The translations under genes were made by a program, and so were the position numbers. Shown one piece after another: positions 1 through 8,900 of a stretch of 64,000 nucleotides of DNA; position 1 is the first letter of the stretch; every line of letters begins with the position of its first letter. This DNA comes from Phocaeicola faecium. Lineage in GTDB: Bacteria > Bacteroidota > Bacteroidia > Bacteroidales > Bacteroidaceae. The notes under the pieces were generated by a model. It saw nothing but the letters and a program-made list of their open reading frames with translations. It had not been told where the DNA came from and searched no databases. The stretch spans positions 237,218 to 301,217 of the forward strand of contig NZ_JACSPQ010000017.1 of the NCBI RefSeq assembly GCF_014837055.1, read 5' to 3'.

Positions 1-659
1 GGGTTGATGGTATTCAGGTCGCCTTCCATACCGTCGATCAATACCAGCGGGTCTCCGCTTGTTCCTTGTCCGATGGTGGTTGTACCACGTACGTTAATGC
101 TCGGCGTGTTTTCCAAGCTACCGTTGGTTTGTGTAATCTGCAATCCCGGAACCACACCTTGAAGGGCTTGAGTAACGTTGGTAACCGGACGCTGAGCGAT
201 TTCTTCCTGCGTAACCACACCTACCGCACCGGTAAGGTTTACTTTCTTTTGCGTACCGAAACCCACTACTACCACTTCGTCCAATACTTCAGTATCTTCT
301 TTTAAGGTAACATTGATGGCTTTTCCCGGTTCTACTTTAATTTCTTGTGTTTTAAAGCCGATGAAAGAAATCTCCAACGTAGCGCCCGAAGATACGGATA
401 GAGAAAAGTTTCCGTCTAAGTCTGTAACCGTTCCGTTTGTAGTACCTTTCTCAACTACGCTGGCTCCGATAACAGGTTCGCCCATAGCGTCTCTTACTGT
501 TCCGCTGATTGAAACTTTGTTTTGGAGGGATGATTGCGTAACGGGAAATGATTCCGACGCAGCAAATACAGATGCTGGGCTTGCTATGAAACCCGCAGAC
601 AGCAACAGGGAATAAAGGACAGCCCGTTGCCGCTTGTTCATCAATACATCGTTTCTCAT
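1..659 (-). CDS. SusC/RagA-family TonB-dependent receptor, N-terminal part (cut by window edge)
   Basis: The reverse strand encodes the first ~219 residues of a SusC-type outer-membrane receptor that imports glycans or other oligomers with TonB energy. A signal peptide (M-N-K-R-Q-R-A-V-L-Y then a hydrophobic stretch ending A-S-V-F-A) is followed by a carboxypeptidase-like regulatory repeat (ISGTVRDAMGEPVIGASV), a TonB-box-like EVLDEVVVVGFGTQKK and the start of the plug domain (VTQALQGVVPGLQI, then a NVRG motif). Two in-frame ATGs exist, at 659 and 641; the second gives the cleaner signal peptide. The frame is open at base 1, so the barrel and any SusD partner lie outside the window. Substrate cannot be told from this part. 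Confidence 0.93.
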   Translation of the reverse strand, partial: MRNDVLMNKRQRAVLYSLLLSAGFIASPASVFAASESFPVTQSSLQNKVSISGTVRDAMGEPVIGASVVEKGTTNGTVTDLDGNFSLSVSSGATLEISFIGFKTQEIKVEPGKAINVTLKEDTEVLDEVVVVGFGTQKKVNLTGAVGVVTQEEIAQRPVTNVTQALQGVVPGLQITQTNGSLENTPSINVRGTTTIGQGTSGDPLVLIDGMEGDLNTIN

Positions 660-697
660 GTTTTTCAAGTTTAAGATATGTGATTGTTAATTCGACG

Positions 698-705
698 CAA
701 AGCTA
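698..705 (-). promoter_or_regulatory. Candidate -7 box for the SusC gene
   Basis: The reverse strand reads TAGCTTTG, an exact match to the Bacteroidetes TAnnTTTG element, about 40 bases upstream of the start codon. No clear TTTG -33 element was found at the usual distance, so this is tentative. Confidence 0.35.
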
Positions 706-959
706 TTAAATTTTTGTATAATTGGATAAATAAAAATCAAGCAGAATTAGTCGAAAATCGTTCAAAGAAGAAGGGCTGGCAATCATTTTAATAGGGTGAA
801 AATTGTGCATTACAACCCCTGAAAAGTTTGTCGGGATGAAATTTTATTTCTATTCGAAACGTTGGCAAACGCTATGGGATAGACTTGGTAACACATGCGG
901 ATGCGTTTTGGGCATGTAAAAAGGAAGGCAGACATGCTGATTCTTCGCGGTAAAAAACG

Positions 960-967
960 TATTTTTG
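960..967 (+). promoter_or_regulatory. Candidate -7 box for the cyclophilin-to-kinase group
   Basis: TATTTTTG matches TAnnTTTG and lies 20 bases before the ATG at 988. The -33 element is weak. The genes from 988 to 6955 are tightly spaced and may all depend on it. Confidence 0.4.
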
Positions 968-987
968 CAGGCAAACAACCGTAGAAT

Positions 988-1833
988 ATGAAAAAGGTAT
1001 TTTTTTTATTATTAACCCTGACGGCTTGGAGCATGGCGGTATGCACGGGCTGTCAACAAAAAAGCAATTCCATGAACAAGGGAGATGAAACGTTGGTAAA
1101 GTTTGAAACCACAGAAGGAAACATTACGATTAAACTGTATAATGAAACGCCGAAACATCGCGATAACTTTATTAAGTTAGTAAAAAACGGTACGTATGAC
1201 AGCACTTTATTCCATCGCGTGATTAAGAATTTCATGATTCAGGCAGGCGACCCGAAGAGTAAGGATGCGGCTGATACGGCAATGTTGGGAAACGGTGACG
1301 TGGGTTACACGATTCCGGCAGAAATCAATCCGAAATTTTTCCATCGCAGGGGAGTGCTGGCGGCTGCTCGTCAGAGCGATGAAGTGAACCCGAAACGCGA
1401 ATCATCGGGATGCCAGTTCTATATCGTGACCGGAAGAAAGTTCAGCGAGGCGCAGTTGATTGACTTGGAAAACCAGTTGAATGAATCTCGCGTAGGCGAA
1501 GTATTCAATGAGCTGGCTCGTAAGCACATGAAAGAAATCTACAAGATGCGTCGTGCGGGCGATAACGACGGTTTGCTGGAACTGCAAGACAAACTTGAGG
1601 CAGAAGCACGTGCCCAAGTGGATAAAGAGCCGGCGTTGCAGTTCAGCAAAGAGCAAGTTCAAGCCTACACCACGGTAGGAGGTGCGCCCCATTTGGATGG
1701 AGCTTATACCGTATTCGGTGAAGTGACAGAGGGCATGGACGTGGTTGATAAAATAGGAAACGCGAAGACCGGCCGTGCCGACCGCCCGGTGACAAATATT
1801 CGAATACTTAAAGCAGAGGTGTTGGAAAAATGA
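988..1833 (+). CDS. Cyclophilin-type peptidylprolyl isomerase, lipoprotein
   Basis: Predicted lipoprotein of 281 aa that should catalyse cis-trans isomerisation of prolyl bonds in the cell envelope. The N-terminus is a signal peptide ending in a lipobox-like V-C-T-G-C. Cyclophilin motifs are plain: FHRVIKNFMIQAGDP around residue 75, GVLAAARQ, SSGCQFYIVTG near residue 145, and HLDGAYTVFGEVTEGMDVV near residue 240. Between the last two is an insertion of about 65 mostly charged, helix-like residues that minimal cyclophilins lack. The stop overlaps the next ATG (ATGA), so it is translationally coupled to the M16 peptidase. Confidence 0.92.
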   Translation: MKKVFFLLLTLTAWSMAVCTGCQQKSNSMNKGDETLVKFETTEGNITIKLYNETPKHRDNFIKLVKNGTYDSTLFHRVIKNFMIQAGDPKSKDAADTAMLGNGDVGYTIPAEINPKFFHRRGVLAAARQSDEVNPKRESSGCQFYIVTGRKFSEAQLIDLENQLNESRVGEVFNELARKHMKEIYKMRRAGDNDGLLELQDKLEAEARAQVDKEPALQFSKEQVQAYTTVGGAPHLDGAYTVFGEVTEGMDVVDKIGNAKTGRADRPVTNIRILKAEVLEK

Positions 1834-3068
1834 TTCAAGTAAACCGACATACGCTTGCCAACGGGTTGCGCATCGTACATAATGAAGATAACTCGACACA
1901 GATGGTTGCTCTGAACATACTTTACGATGTAGGTGCCCGCGATGAAGACCCTGCACATACAGGCTTTGCCCATCTGTTCGAACACCTGATGTTCGGTGGC
2001 TCGGTAAACGTGCCCGATTATGATACGCCCGTGCAGAATGCAGGAGGCGAGAATAACGCATGGACGAACAACGACATTACGAATTATTATATAACCTTGC
2101 CTTACCAAAATGTGGAAACAGGTTTTTGGCTGGAAAGCGACCGTATGTTGAGTCTTGATTTCTCTCCCCGCAGTTTGGAGGTACAGCGTCAGGTAGTTAT
2201 CGAAGAGTTTAAGCAGCGAAACCTGAACCAACCCTACGGAGATGCTTCCCATTTGCTTCGGGAAATGGCGTATCAGACTCATCCTTACCGCTGGCCCACC
2301 ATCGGGAAAGAGATTAGCCATATAGCGAATGCCACACTTGAGGAAGTGAAAGATTTTTTTTTCCGCTTTTATGCGCCTAATAACGCGATTCTTGCTGTGA
2401 CAGGACATATTTCGTTTGACGAAACAGTCCGGCTGGCTGAGAAATGGTTTGGCAGCATACCGTCGAGAGATGTCCGTGTACGTAAGTTGCCCGAAGAAAC
2501 ACTCCAGACCTCGATACGCCGCATGACGGTAGAGCGTCCTGTTCCGGTTGATGCTTTGTACATGGCGTTTCACATGTGTAACCGCCATCACGCCGATTAT
2601 TATGTCTATGATATGATAACCGATGTGTTGTCGAGCGGACGTTCCTCCCGTTTCATCCGCTCGCTTGTACACGACCGGAAACTGTTTACTTCCATCGATG
2701 CCTATATATCGGGCAGTTTGGACGAAGGGTTGATATTCGTTACCGGGAAACCGTCGGAAGGGGTGACGCTGGAACAGGCGGAACATGCTGTTTGGGAAGA
2801 ACTGGAACGCTTGAAAACCGTGCCCGTAGCCGAAGTGGAATTAGAGAAAGTAAAAAACCGCTATGAGAGCGAACAGATATTCAATAATATGAATTATCTG
2901 AATCTGGCTACCAATCTGGCATACTTTGAGCTGGTTAATCGGGCAGAAGATATAAATGATGAAGTAGGCAAGTATCGGTCGGTAACAGCCGCTCAGATTC
3001 AGGAGGTGGCAACTCGGTGTTTCGTACCGGAAAATTGCAGTGTACTTTATTATAAGAAGCAATCATGA
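1830..3068 (+). CDS. M16 family zinc peptidase (insulinase/processing-peptidase type)
   Basis: A 412-aa protein with the inverted zinc motif HxxEH (HLFEHLMFGG, around residue 50) near the N-terminus and the downstream glutamate region expected of active M16 peptidases, followed by a second M16 domain. At about 410 residues it is a single two-domain half of the kind that works as a dimer or with a partner. No signal peptide is visible, so it is probably cytoplasmic or periplasm-associated through a route not seen here. It overlaps the cyclophilin gene by four bases and is followed 23 bases later by a MATE exporter. Confidence 0.92.
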   Translation: MIQVNRHTLANGLRIVHNEDNSTQMVALNILYDVGARDEDPAHTGFAHLFEHLMFGGSVNVPDYDTPVQNAGGENNAWTNNDITNYYITLPYQNVETGFWLESDRMLSLDFSPRSLEVQRQVVIEEFKQRNLNQPYGDASHLLREMAYQTHPYRWPTIGKEISHIANATLEEVKDFFFRFYAPNNAILAVTGHISFDETVRLAEKWFGSIPSRDVRVRKLPEETLQTSIRRMTVERPVPVDALYMAFHMCNRHHADYYVYDMITDVLSSGRSSRFIRSLVHDRKLFTSIDAYISGSLDEGLIFVTGKPSEGVTLEQAEHAVWEELERLKTVPVAEVELEKVKNRYESEQIFNNMNYLNLATNLAYFELVNRAEDINDEVGKYRSVTAAQIQEVATRCFVPENCSVLYYKKQS

Positions 3069-3091
3069 ACTTATACCAAAAAGTGTAACAA

Positions 3092-4417
3092 ATGAAACAA
3101 TCTCATTATCGGGCGTTGCTTGAATTGGGCCTGCCTATCGTTGTGGGGCAAATAGGAGTGATAATCTTGGGTTTTGCCGATACGCTGATGGTAGGTCATC
3201 ATAGTTCAAACGAACTTGCTGCGGCAAGTTTTGTGAACAACATGTTTACGCTTGCCATTATCTTCAGTACCGGATTTTCGTACGGGCTGACTCCCGTTGT
3301 GGGAAGCCTGTTCGGTCAAGGTAAGAAAGAAGAGGCGGGGAATGCTTTGAAAAACAGTCTCGCCGCAAATACGCTGTTGGCAGTTATTGTTTGCATGGTA
3401 ATGTTTGCCCTTTATCAGAATATAGGCCGCTTGGGGCAGCCGGAAGAACTGTTGCCCTTTATGCGTCCTTATTATCTGGTATTGCTCGTTTCGTTGCCTT
3501 TTGTATTGTGGTTTAACGGGTTTAAGCAATTTACTGATGGCATTACCGATACGAAAGTGTCTATGTGGATTTTATTGGGCGGAAACCTTTTGAACATTAT
3601 CGGCAACTATATTCTGATTTACGGTAAATTGGGGATGCCTGAAATGGGGCTGACGGGTGCCGGTGTGTCCACGCTCGTATCCCGTATCCTGATGGTACTT
3701 GCCTATCTTGCACTGTTTTTCGGCACGTCGCGTTACGACGTGTTCAAACGCGGATTCCATCGTGGTAAAGTAAACCGTAAGGATTTTATGTTGCTGAACA
3801 AATTGGGACTTCCCATTGCCGGACAAATGGGGATGGAGACGGCTTCTTTCAGTTTGAGTGCCATTATGGTAGGATGGCTGGGTAGTACGGAGTTGGCGGC
3901 TCACCAAGTTATGATTGCCGTATCTCAGGTCTGTTTCATGATGTATTACGGAATGGGTGCGGCCGTTTCTGTACGTATCAGTAATTTTTACGGTCAGAAA
4001 GACATTACATCGGTAAAGCAAATAGCCAATAATGGATTCCACCTGATGTTATGCCTGTTGGTGCTAACCTGCATTCCTATTTTTTGTCTGCGCCATTATA
4101 TCGGAGGATGGTTTACCGACGATGCAGCCGTCAGTGTAATGGTTGTCCAGTTGATAATTCCCTTCCTTATCTACCAGTTCGGTGATGGATTGCAAATCAA
4201 TTTTGCGAATGCTTTGCGAGGTATCGCTGATGTACGCCCGATGATGTGGTGCTCGTTTATTGCCTATTTTATCATATCATTGCCTGCGGGCTATCTGTTT
4301 GCCTTTGTCTGCGGGTGGGGAATTACCGGAATCTGGATGGCTTTTCCCTTCGGTTTAACCTCGGCAGGCATTATGTATTACCTGCGTTTCAGGTATAAAA
4401 CAAAGAAAGGAGTCTGA
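3092..4417 (+). CDS. MATE-family multidrug/toxin exporter
   Basis: A 441-aa protein with about twelve hydrophobic segments and the MatE pattern in two halves (GLPIVVGQIGVIILGFADT near the N-terminus, GLPIAGQMGMETASFSLSA near residue 240). MATE proteins use Na+ or H+ gradients to expel organic cations and drugs across the inner membrane. It lies three bases upstream of a hybrid histidine kinase, suggesting co-transcription. The substrate cannot be inferred. Confidence 0.93.
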   Translation: MKQSHYRALLELGLPIVVGQIGVIILGFADTLMVGHHSSNELAAASFVNNMFTLAIIFSTGFSYGLTPVVGSLFGQGKKEEAGNALKNSLAANTLLAVIVCMVMFALYQNIGRLGQPEELLPFMRPYYLVLLVSLPFVLWFNGFKQFTDGITDTKVSMWILLGGNLLNIIGNYILIYGKLGMPEMGLTGAGVSTLVSRILMVLAYLALFFGTSRYDVFKRGFHRGKVNRKDFMLLNKLGLPIAGQMGMETASFSLSAIMVGWLGSTELAAHQVMIAVSQVCFMMYYGMGAAVSVRISNFYGQKDITSVKQIANNGFHLMLCLLVLTCIPIFCLRHYIGGWFTDDAAVSVMVVQLIIPFLIYQFGDGLQINFANALRGIADVRPMMWCSFIAYFIISLPAGYLFAFVCGWGITGIWMAFPFGLTSAGIMYYLRFRYKTKKGV

Positions 4418-4420
4418 GTT

Positions 4421-6955
4421 ATGCTTTCTACTTCCTCGAAAATCGCTTGTGGATATATATTGCTCATAGCCCTGCTTTTGGGCGCTATCGTGTATATCTA
4501 TCGCCAGATGAATTTGCTGATAGAGCCTGCCGGTGTGGAAGAAAACATCAACAACCGCAGGCATACTACCCACCATCTGATCAGCAAGCTGTATGAGGCA
4601 GAAATCATAGGGCAGACGCTTCACGTGGGACGAATTTATGAGTATCCGCGTTACAAAAAAGCAATGAAGGAAGTAGGCATTGCTCTTGATAGCCTTCAGG
4701 CACAGTTGACCGACACGTTGCAACAAGCCCGTTTGGATACGGTGCGTACGCTGCTTCACAATAAAGAGCAGAATATGAGGCTGGTGCTGGAGGCATTGCG
4801 TCAAAGTCCACCCGACGAACTTTACCGGCAGCAATTGGATAGTCTGATTGCTCAGCAAGACTCTATATTGAAAAATGCAACTCATTTAAGAAGAAAGGTT
4901 ATCACTCACCAAAACACTTACACGATTCATCATCGGCGGAAGCCTTTTTTCAAACGTGTAAAAGATGTGTTTGCTCCGGGAAAGGCGGATTCAACTTTGG
5001 TGAATAACGTGATAGAGGAAGTTTATACCGATACGATAGACGAAGTGTTTAACCCGATAGACACCATCGCTAACATGCTGACCGGAATACACGATAAGGT
5101 GTTCCAGACTCGGCAGGAGCAACAACGCATGTTGACCAATCGCACAAACCGTTTGCATATTGCCGGCACTAATTTGAGCAAACGAGTAAACCAGTTGCTC
5201 GAAAGTATTGAGCAGGATGAATTGTCTGCTGCCTACCACCGTTTGCAGCAAGATCGGTCAATTCGTCAACAGGCAGCTCAAACAATGGGCATTATAGCTA
5301 CACTGGCAGTTATTTTGGTATTGGTGTTTTTTATCATTATCTGGCGCGACCTGACACGCAGTAACCATTATCGCCGTGAGCTGGAAAAATCGAAACTATA
5401 TGCCGAAAACCTGCTTGTAGCCCGCGAGAAGTTAATGTTGACCATAACTCATGATATCAAAGCTCCGGCAGGGTCTATCATAGGATATATAGACTTGCTT
5501 GTCCGGCTTGTGAAAGACAAGCGCCAGTTGTTCTATTTGTCGAACATGAAAAGTTCGGCTAAGCATCTGCTTGATTTGGTAACTTCGCTGCTTGATTATC
5601 ACCGCTTGGAAGCGGGAAAAATGGACTTACACTCCGTCGTGTTTAATCCTCATGAATTGTTTGGAGACATTTATAACAGCTTTTTGCCGCTTGTAGAGAA
5701 AAAAGGTTTGGAATTAAACCTGAAAGAAAATCTTCCGGCATCGCTGAATGTAGAAGGTGACCCTTTCCGTATTCGGCAGATAGCCGAAAACCTGCTTTCT
5801 AATGCTTTGAAGTTTACAGCAGCGGGCAGCATAACGCTGACGTTCGGTTATCGGACCGGATGTCTTGTTTTTAGCGTAGCCGATACCGGATGCGGAATGA
5901 ACCGTCAGGAACAAGAACGCATATTCCAAGAATTTACCCGGTTAAGCAGTGCGCAAGGGCAAGAAGGCTTTGGGCTGGGATTGTCTATTACTAATAAGTT
6001 AGTAGACCTGTTGAAAGGAAACATAGAGGTGGAAAGTTCACCCGGTGAGGGCAGTACCTTTAAAATATCCATTCCGTTGCCGCTTTCGGATAACGCTCCC
6101 CTATCAGAGCCGAAAGCATTTGTTCCTATCCGTGCAAGTAGAGCGCTCCGGATTCTTTTGATAGATGATGATAGAATTCAGATGAATCTTACAGAAGCCT
6201 TATTAAATAATGTGCTTGCGGCGCGTGATTCGGGGAATAAACCGGAGATATACTGTTGTGAACAGCCCGCAGAGGTTTTCGATTTATTGCATGAACACGT
6301 TTTCGATGTTATATTTACAGATATTCAAATGCCGGCAATGAACGGATTTGAGTTGTTGCGTAGCTTGCGCTACATGAATATACCTCAGGCAAAAAATGTT
6401 CCGGTGGTAGCTATTACGGCGCGTGGCGATTTGACTGAAGCCGATTTCCGGGAGAAAGGTTTTTCCGGCATGTTACAGAAACCGTTTAATCGCTCCGATT
6501 TGCAGCAGGTGCTGACGGAGGTCCTTTCGGGAATAACATTGGCTGAAAAACAGACTGCAACTTCGGCTGCGGATGAAATCTCCTCCGATGCTTCCCAACC
6601 TGCGGAAAAAACTCCGTTTAATTTTTCATCTTTGACAGCCTTTTCTGAAGATGATGCTGATGCTGCCGGTGAAATCCTTCGGACATTTGTTCTGGAGACA
6701 ATGAAAAATGTAAATCAGATGAAAAAGGCTATTGAAGAAAAGAATATGGAAATGCTTTGCGGGATAGCCCACAAAATGTTGCCTACTTTTGTAATGATTG
6801 ATGCGAAAGAGGCTATTCCTTCCCTCCGGTGGCTGGAAAGCAAGCGGGGAGAAACTGATTTCCAAGAGAAAGCCGGGGAAGAAGCTCGCAAGGTGATAGA
6901 CGTAGCGGAAAAGATTATTGCTTGCGGCAAAGACCTCGAAAAACGCTACCGTTAG
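4421..6955 (+). CDS. Hybrid sensor histidine kinase with receiver and Hpt domains
   Basis: An 844-aa inner-membrane phosphorelay protein. A first membrane segment (about residues 8-27) and a second (about 288-308) bracket a mostly helical periplasmic sensor region. The HisKA box is ITHDIKAPAGSIIGYIDLL (phosphorylated His near residue 345), followed by a HATPase with N-box NLLSNALKF and G-boxes VADTGCGM and GFGLGLSI. A receiver domain (ILLIDDDRI, FTDIQMPAMNGFELL) comes next, and the C-terminus looks like an Hpt module (IAHKMLPTF). No DNA-binding output domain is present and no response regulator is adjacent, so the phosphate should pass to an unlinked regulator. An AGGAG ribosome site precedes the ATG. 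Confidence 0.9.
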   Translation: MLSTSSKIACGYILLIALLLGAIVYIYRQMNLLIEPAGVEENINNRRHTTHHLISKLYEAEIIGQTLHVGRIYEYPRYKKAMKEVGIALDSLQAQLTDTLQQARLDTVRTLLHNKEQNMRLVLEALRQSPPDELYRQQLDSLIAQQDSILKNATHLRRKVITHQNTYTIHHRRKPFFKRVKDVFAPGKADSTLVNNVIEEVYTDTIDEVFNPIDTIANMLTGIHDKVFQTRQEQQRMLTNRTNRLHIAGTNLSKRVNQLLESIEQDELSAAYHRLQQDRSIRQQAAQTMGIIATLAVILVLVFFIIIWRDLTRSNHYRRELEKSKLYAENLLVAREKLMLTITHDIKAPAGSIIGYIDLLVRLVKDKRQLFYLSNMKSSAKHLLDLVTSLLDYHRLEAGKMDLHSVVFNPHELFGDIYNSFLPLVEKKGLELNLKENLPASLNVEGDPFRIRQIAENLLSNALKFTAAGSITLTFGYRTGCLVFSVADTGCGMNRQEQERIFQEFTRLSSAQGQEGFGLGLSITNKLVDLLKGNIEVESSPGEGSTFKISIPLPLSDNAPLSEPKAFVPIRASRALRILLIDDDRIQMNLTEALLNNVLAARDSGNKPEIYCCEQPAEVFDLLHEHVFDVIFTDIQMPAMNGFELLRSLRYMNIPQAKNVPVVAITARGDLTEADFREKGFSGMLQKPFNRSDLQQVLTEVLSGITLAEKQTATSAADEISSDASQPAEKTPFNFSSLTAFSEDDADAAGEILRTFVLETMKNVNQMKKAIEEKNMEMLCGIAHKMLPTFVMIDAKEAIPSLRWLESKRGETDFQEKAGEEARKVIDVAEKIIACGKDLEKRYR

Positions 6956-6963
6956 CGTTTTTT
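6940..6963 (+). terminator. Hairpin terminator overlapping the kinase stop codon
   Basis: AAAACGCTA and TAGCGTTTT form a nine-base-pair stem with a four-base loop, followed by a T run. The stop TAG lies in the right arm. The same hairpin sequence recurs elsewhere in the window, so it may also be a dispersed repeat. Confidence 0.65.
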
Positions 6964-7061
6964 AGCTTCCCGGAAAGCTAAGAATAATGTATAAAGACAA
7001 CCTCTTCGTTGGAGGAAAAAGAAGAAAAAAACAAACAAAATAAAAAAATATTCTTGTTTTG

Positions 7062-7092
7062 TTTGGTAGTTCAAAAAAAGTCCTTACCTTTG
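7062..7092 (+). promoter_or_regulatory. Promoter of tRNA-Pro
   Basis: TTTG at 7062-7065 and TACCTTTG at 7085-7092 are separated by 19 bases, a textbook Bacteroidetes -33/-7 pair, about 32 bases upstream of the tRNA. Confidence 0.75.
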
Positions 7093-7124
7093 CACCGCAA
7101 TTCAGAAGAAAAGCAAACAAAAAT

Positions 7125-7197
7125 CGGAATGTAGCGCAGTTGGTAGCGCACTACGTTCGGGACGTAGGGGTCGGGCGTTCGAGTCGCCTCATTCCGA
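7125..7197 (+). tRNA. tRNA-Pro (anticodon CGG)
   Basis: A full cloverleaf can be drawn: acceptor CGGAATG/CATTCCG, D stem GCGC/GCGC, anticodon stem CTACG/CGTAG with loop TTCGGGA (anticodon CGG, reading CCG), a five-base variable region, and T arm GGGCG-TTCGAGT-CGCCT. The discriminator base is A and no CCA is encoded. It has its own promoter and terminator. Confidence 0.93.
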
Positions 7198-7203
7198 CAG
7201 CAA

Positions 7204-7236
7204 AGAGCGATAAGAGAAGACTTCTTTTATCGCTCT
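7204..7236 (+). terminator. Terminator after tRNA-Pro
   Basis: The 16-base arms AGAGCGATAAGAGAAG and CTTCTTTTATCGCTCT are complementary apart from one G-T pair, giving a long hairpin right after the tRNA. Only a mixed pyrimidine tract follows. Confidence 0.65.
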
Positions 7237-7325
7237 CTCTGTATTTTGCCCCTATACGGTCCTTTCAAGCGAGTCTGGCTGCGCTTGTGTACTGATTATC
7301 CTTTTTATATTTTTTAGCTTGACTG

Positions 7326-7357
7326 TTTGGTAATTGTGAGATTAAACACTATTTTTG
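7326..7357 (+). promoter_or_regulatory. Promoter of tig
   Basis: TTTG at 7326-7329 and TATTTTTG at 7350-7357 are 20 bases apart, about 57 bases upstream of the trigger factor start. Confidence 0.7.
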
Positions 7358-7413
7358 CAACCTCTTTAGTCATAAATTGGAAAATAGTAATAATTAAATA
7401 AATAAGTTCGGAA

Positions 7414-8760
7414 ATGAATATTTCATTGCAAAACGTAGACAAGGTAAGCGCGCTGCTTACTGTTCAGATTGAGAAAGCTGATTATCAGGAAAGAGTTGAT
7501 AAGACTTTGAAGACAATCCGTCAAAGAGCAAATATGCCCGGCTTCCGTAAAGGTATGGTTCCGATGGGGCTGATTAAAAGACAATACGGAACTTCTGTAT
7601 TGGTGGAAGAAGTTGACAAACTGATGCAAGAAAAAGTGGGCGAATACATTCGTGATAACAAAGTAAACATGCTGGGTACTCCGCTGCCTAAAGAAAGCAA
7701 TGCCAACTTTGAAACAGACGAAAATTTTGAATTCTCTTTCGATATCGCTTTGGCTCCGGAATTTGAATTAGAATTATCGAATGCCGATACGGTGGATTAT
7801 TACGATATTGAAGTGACAGACGCTATGGTTGACCAGCAGGTAAAAATGTATACGCAGCGTACGGCTAAATATGACAAGGTGGAAGAATATCAGGAAAACG
7901 ATATGTTGAAAGGTTTGCTGGCTGAGTTGGATGAAAATGGCAACACGAAAGAAGGTGGCGTTCAGGTAGAAGGTGCTGTAATGATGCCTACTTATATGAA
8001 GAACGATGACCAAAAAGCTATTTTCAACGGTGCGAAAGTAAACACGGTGCTGGTATTCAATCCTTCGGTTGCTTTTGATAATAATGATGCAGAATTGGCT
8101 TCTTTATTGAAACTGAAGAAAGAAGAAGTAGCAGAACATAAAGGTAACTTTAGCTTCCAGATTGAAGAAATCACTCGCATGATTCCGGGTGACTTGACTC
8201 AAGAACTGTTCGATCAGGTATTGGGCGAAGGCAAGGCTCACAATGAAGAAGAATTCCGCGCTCAGATTAAAGAAGCGATTGCAAAACAATTCGAATCAGA
8301 CAGCGATTATAAATTCTTGCTGGATGTTCGTACTTACACAATGGGTAAAGTGGGCAAGTTGGAATTTGCAGATGGCTTGATGAAACGAATCATGCTGGAA
8401 AACAACAAAGAAAAAGGTGAAGAGTTTGTAAATGAAAATTACGAAAAGAGCCTTGAAGAGCTGACTTGGCATTTGATTAAAGAAAAACTAGTGGCTGCAA
8501 ATAATATTAAAGTAGAGCAGGCTGACATCAACAACATGGCTAAGGAAGCAACTCGTGCACAGTTCGCACAGTATGGTATGATTAATGTGCCCGATGAATT
8601 GTTGGAAAACTATTCAAAAGAAATGTTGAAGAAGCGTGAAAGTGTAGAAGCATTGGTTAACCGCGTGATTGAATCGAAGTTGGCTGAGGCTGTGAAGACT
8701 CAAGTAACGTTGAATCATAAAGCTATTTCGGTTGAAGATTTCAACAAGATGTTTCAATAA
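7414..8760 (+). CDS. tig: Trigger factor (ribosome-associated chaperone)
   Basis: A 448-aa protein fitting trigger factor, which binds the ribosome exit tunnel and shields nascent chains. The N-terminal domain contains the ribosome-binding signature in the form MPGFRKGMVPMGLIKRQYG (residues about 40-60; canonical GFRxGxxP). The rest is the helical substrate-cradling region; the central PPIase domain is divergent, as is usual in Bacteroidetes. It sits immediately upstream of clpP and clpX, the familiar tig-clpP-clpX order linking nascent-chain folding with proteolysis. Confidence 0.93.
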   Translation: MNISLQNVDKVSALLTVQIEKADYQERVDKTLKTIRQRANMPGFRKGMVPMGLIKRQYGTSVLVEEVDKLMQEKVGEYIRDNKVNMLGTPLPKESNANFETDENFEFSFDIALAPEFELELSNADTVDYYDIEVTDAMVDQQVKMYTQRTAKYDKVEEYQENDMLKGLLAELDENGNTKEGGVQVEGAVMMPTYMKNDDQKAIFNGAKVNTVLVFNPSVAFDNNDAELASLLKLKKEEVAEHKGNFSFQIEEITRMIPGDLTQELFDQVLGEGKAHNEEEFRAQIKEAIAKQFESDSDYKFLLDVRTYTMGKVGKLEFADGLMKRIMLENNKEKGEEFVNENYEKSLEELTWHLIKEKLVAANNIKVEQADINNMAKEATRAQFAQYGMINVPDELLENYSKEMLKKRESVEALVNRVIESKLAEAVKTQVTLNHKAISVEDFNKMFQ

Positions 8761-8765
8761 AAAGT

Positions 8766-8786
8766 AAATCGTTTTATTAACGATTT
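8766..8786 (+). other. Hairpin after tig
   Basis: AAATCGTT and AACGATTT form an eight-base-pair stem with a five-base loop just after the tig stop. There is no T run, so it may act in RNA processing or partial termination rather than as a strong terminator. Confidence 0.4.
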
Positions 8787-8804
8787 CCGACTGAAAAATT
8801 ATTC

Positions 8805-8878
8805 TTAGGCACGGCTTGCTTGGATTTCTTGGTTTTTATTGAAGAAAGACCTTGTAACTTCTTGTAACCCGTGCCTAA
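8805..8878. repeat. Inverted repeat in the tig-clpP gap
   Basis: TTAGGCACGG (8805-8814) and CCGTGCCTAA (8869-8878) are perfect inverted copies 54 bases apart, ending 22 bases before the clpP ATG. In mRNA they could close a large stem-loop over the clpP leader. Confidence 0.45.
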
Positions 8879-8900
8879 AAACCATAAAAGCATTATAAGA

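Larger units (their letters stand above)
660..987. other. Divergent intergenic region
   Basis: This 328-base gap separates the minus-strand SusC gene from the plus-strand cyclophilin gene. It holds a candidate -7 element for each direction, listed separately. No convincing ORF, tRNA or hairpin terminator was seen. Confidence 0.6.

Noticed and set aside
7059..7295. 78-codon ORF across the tRNA region
   Set aside because: It covers the tRNA-Pro promoter, the tRNA and its terminator.
8871..8900. GTG start ten codons upstream for ClpP
   Set aside because: The extra residues are not ClpP-like and lie in an inverted-repeat arm; the ATG at 8901 matches the family.
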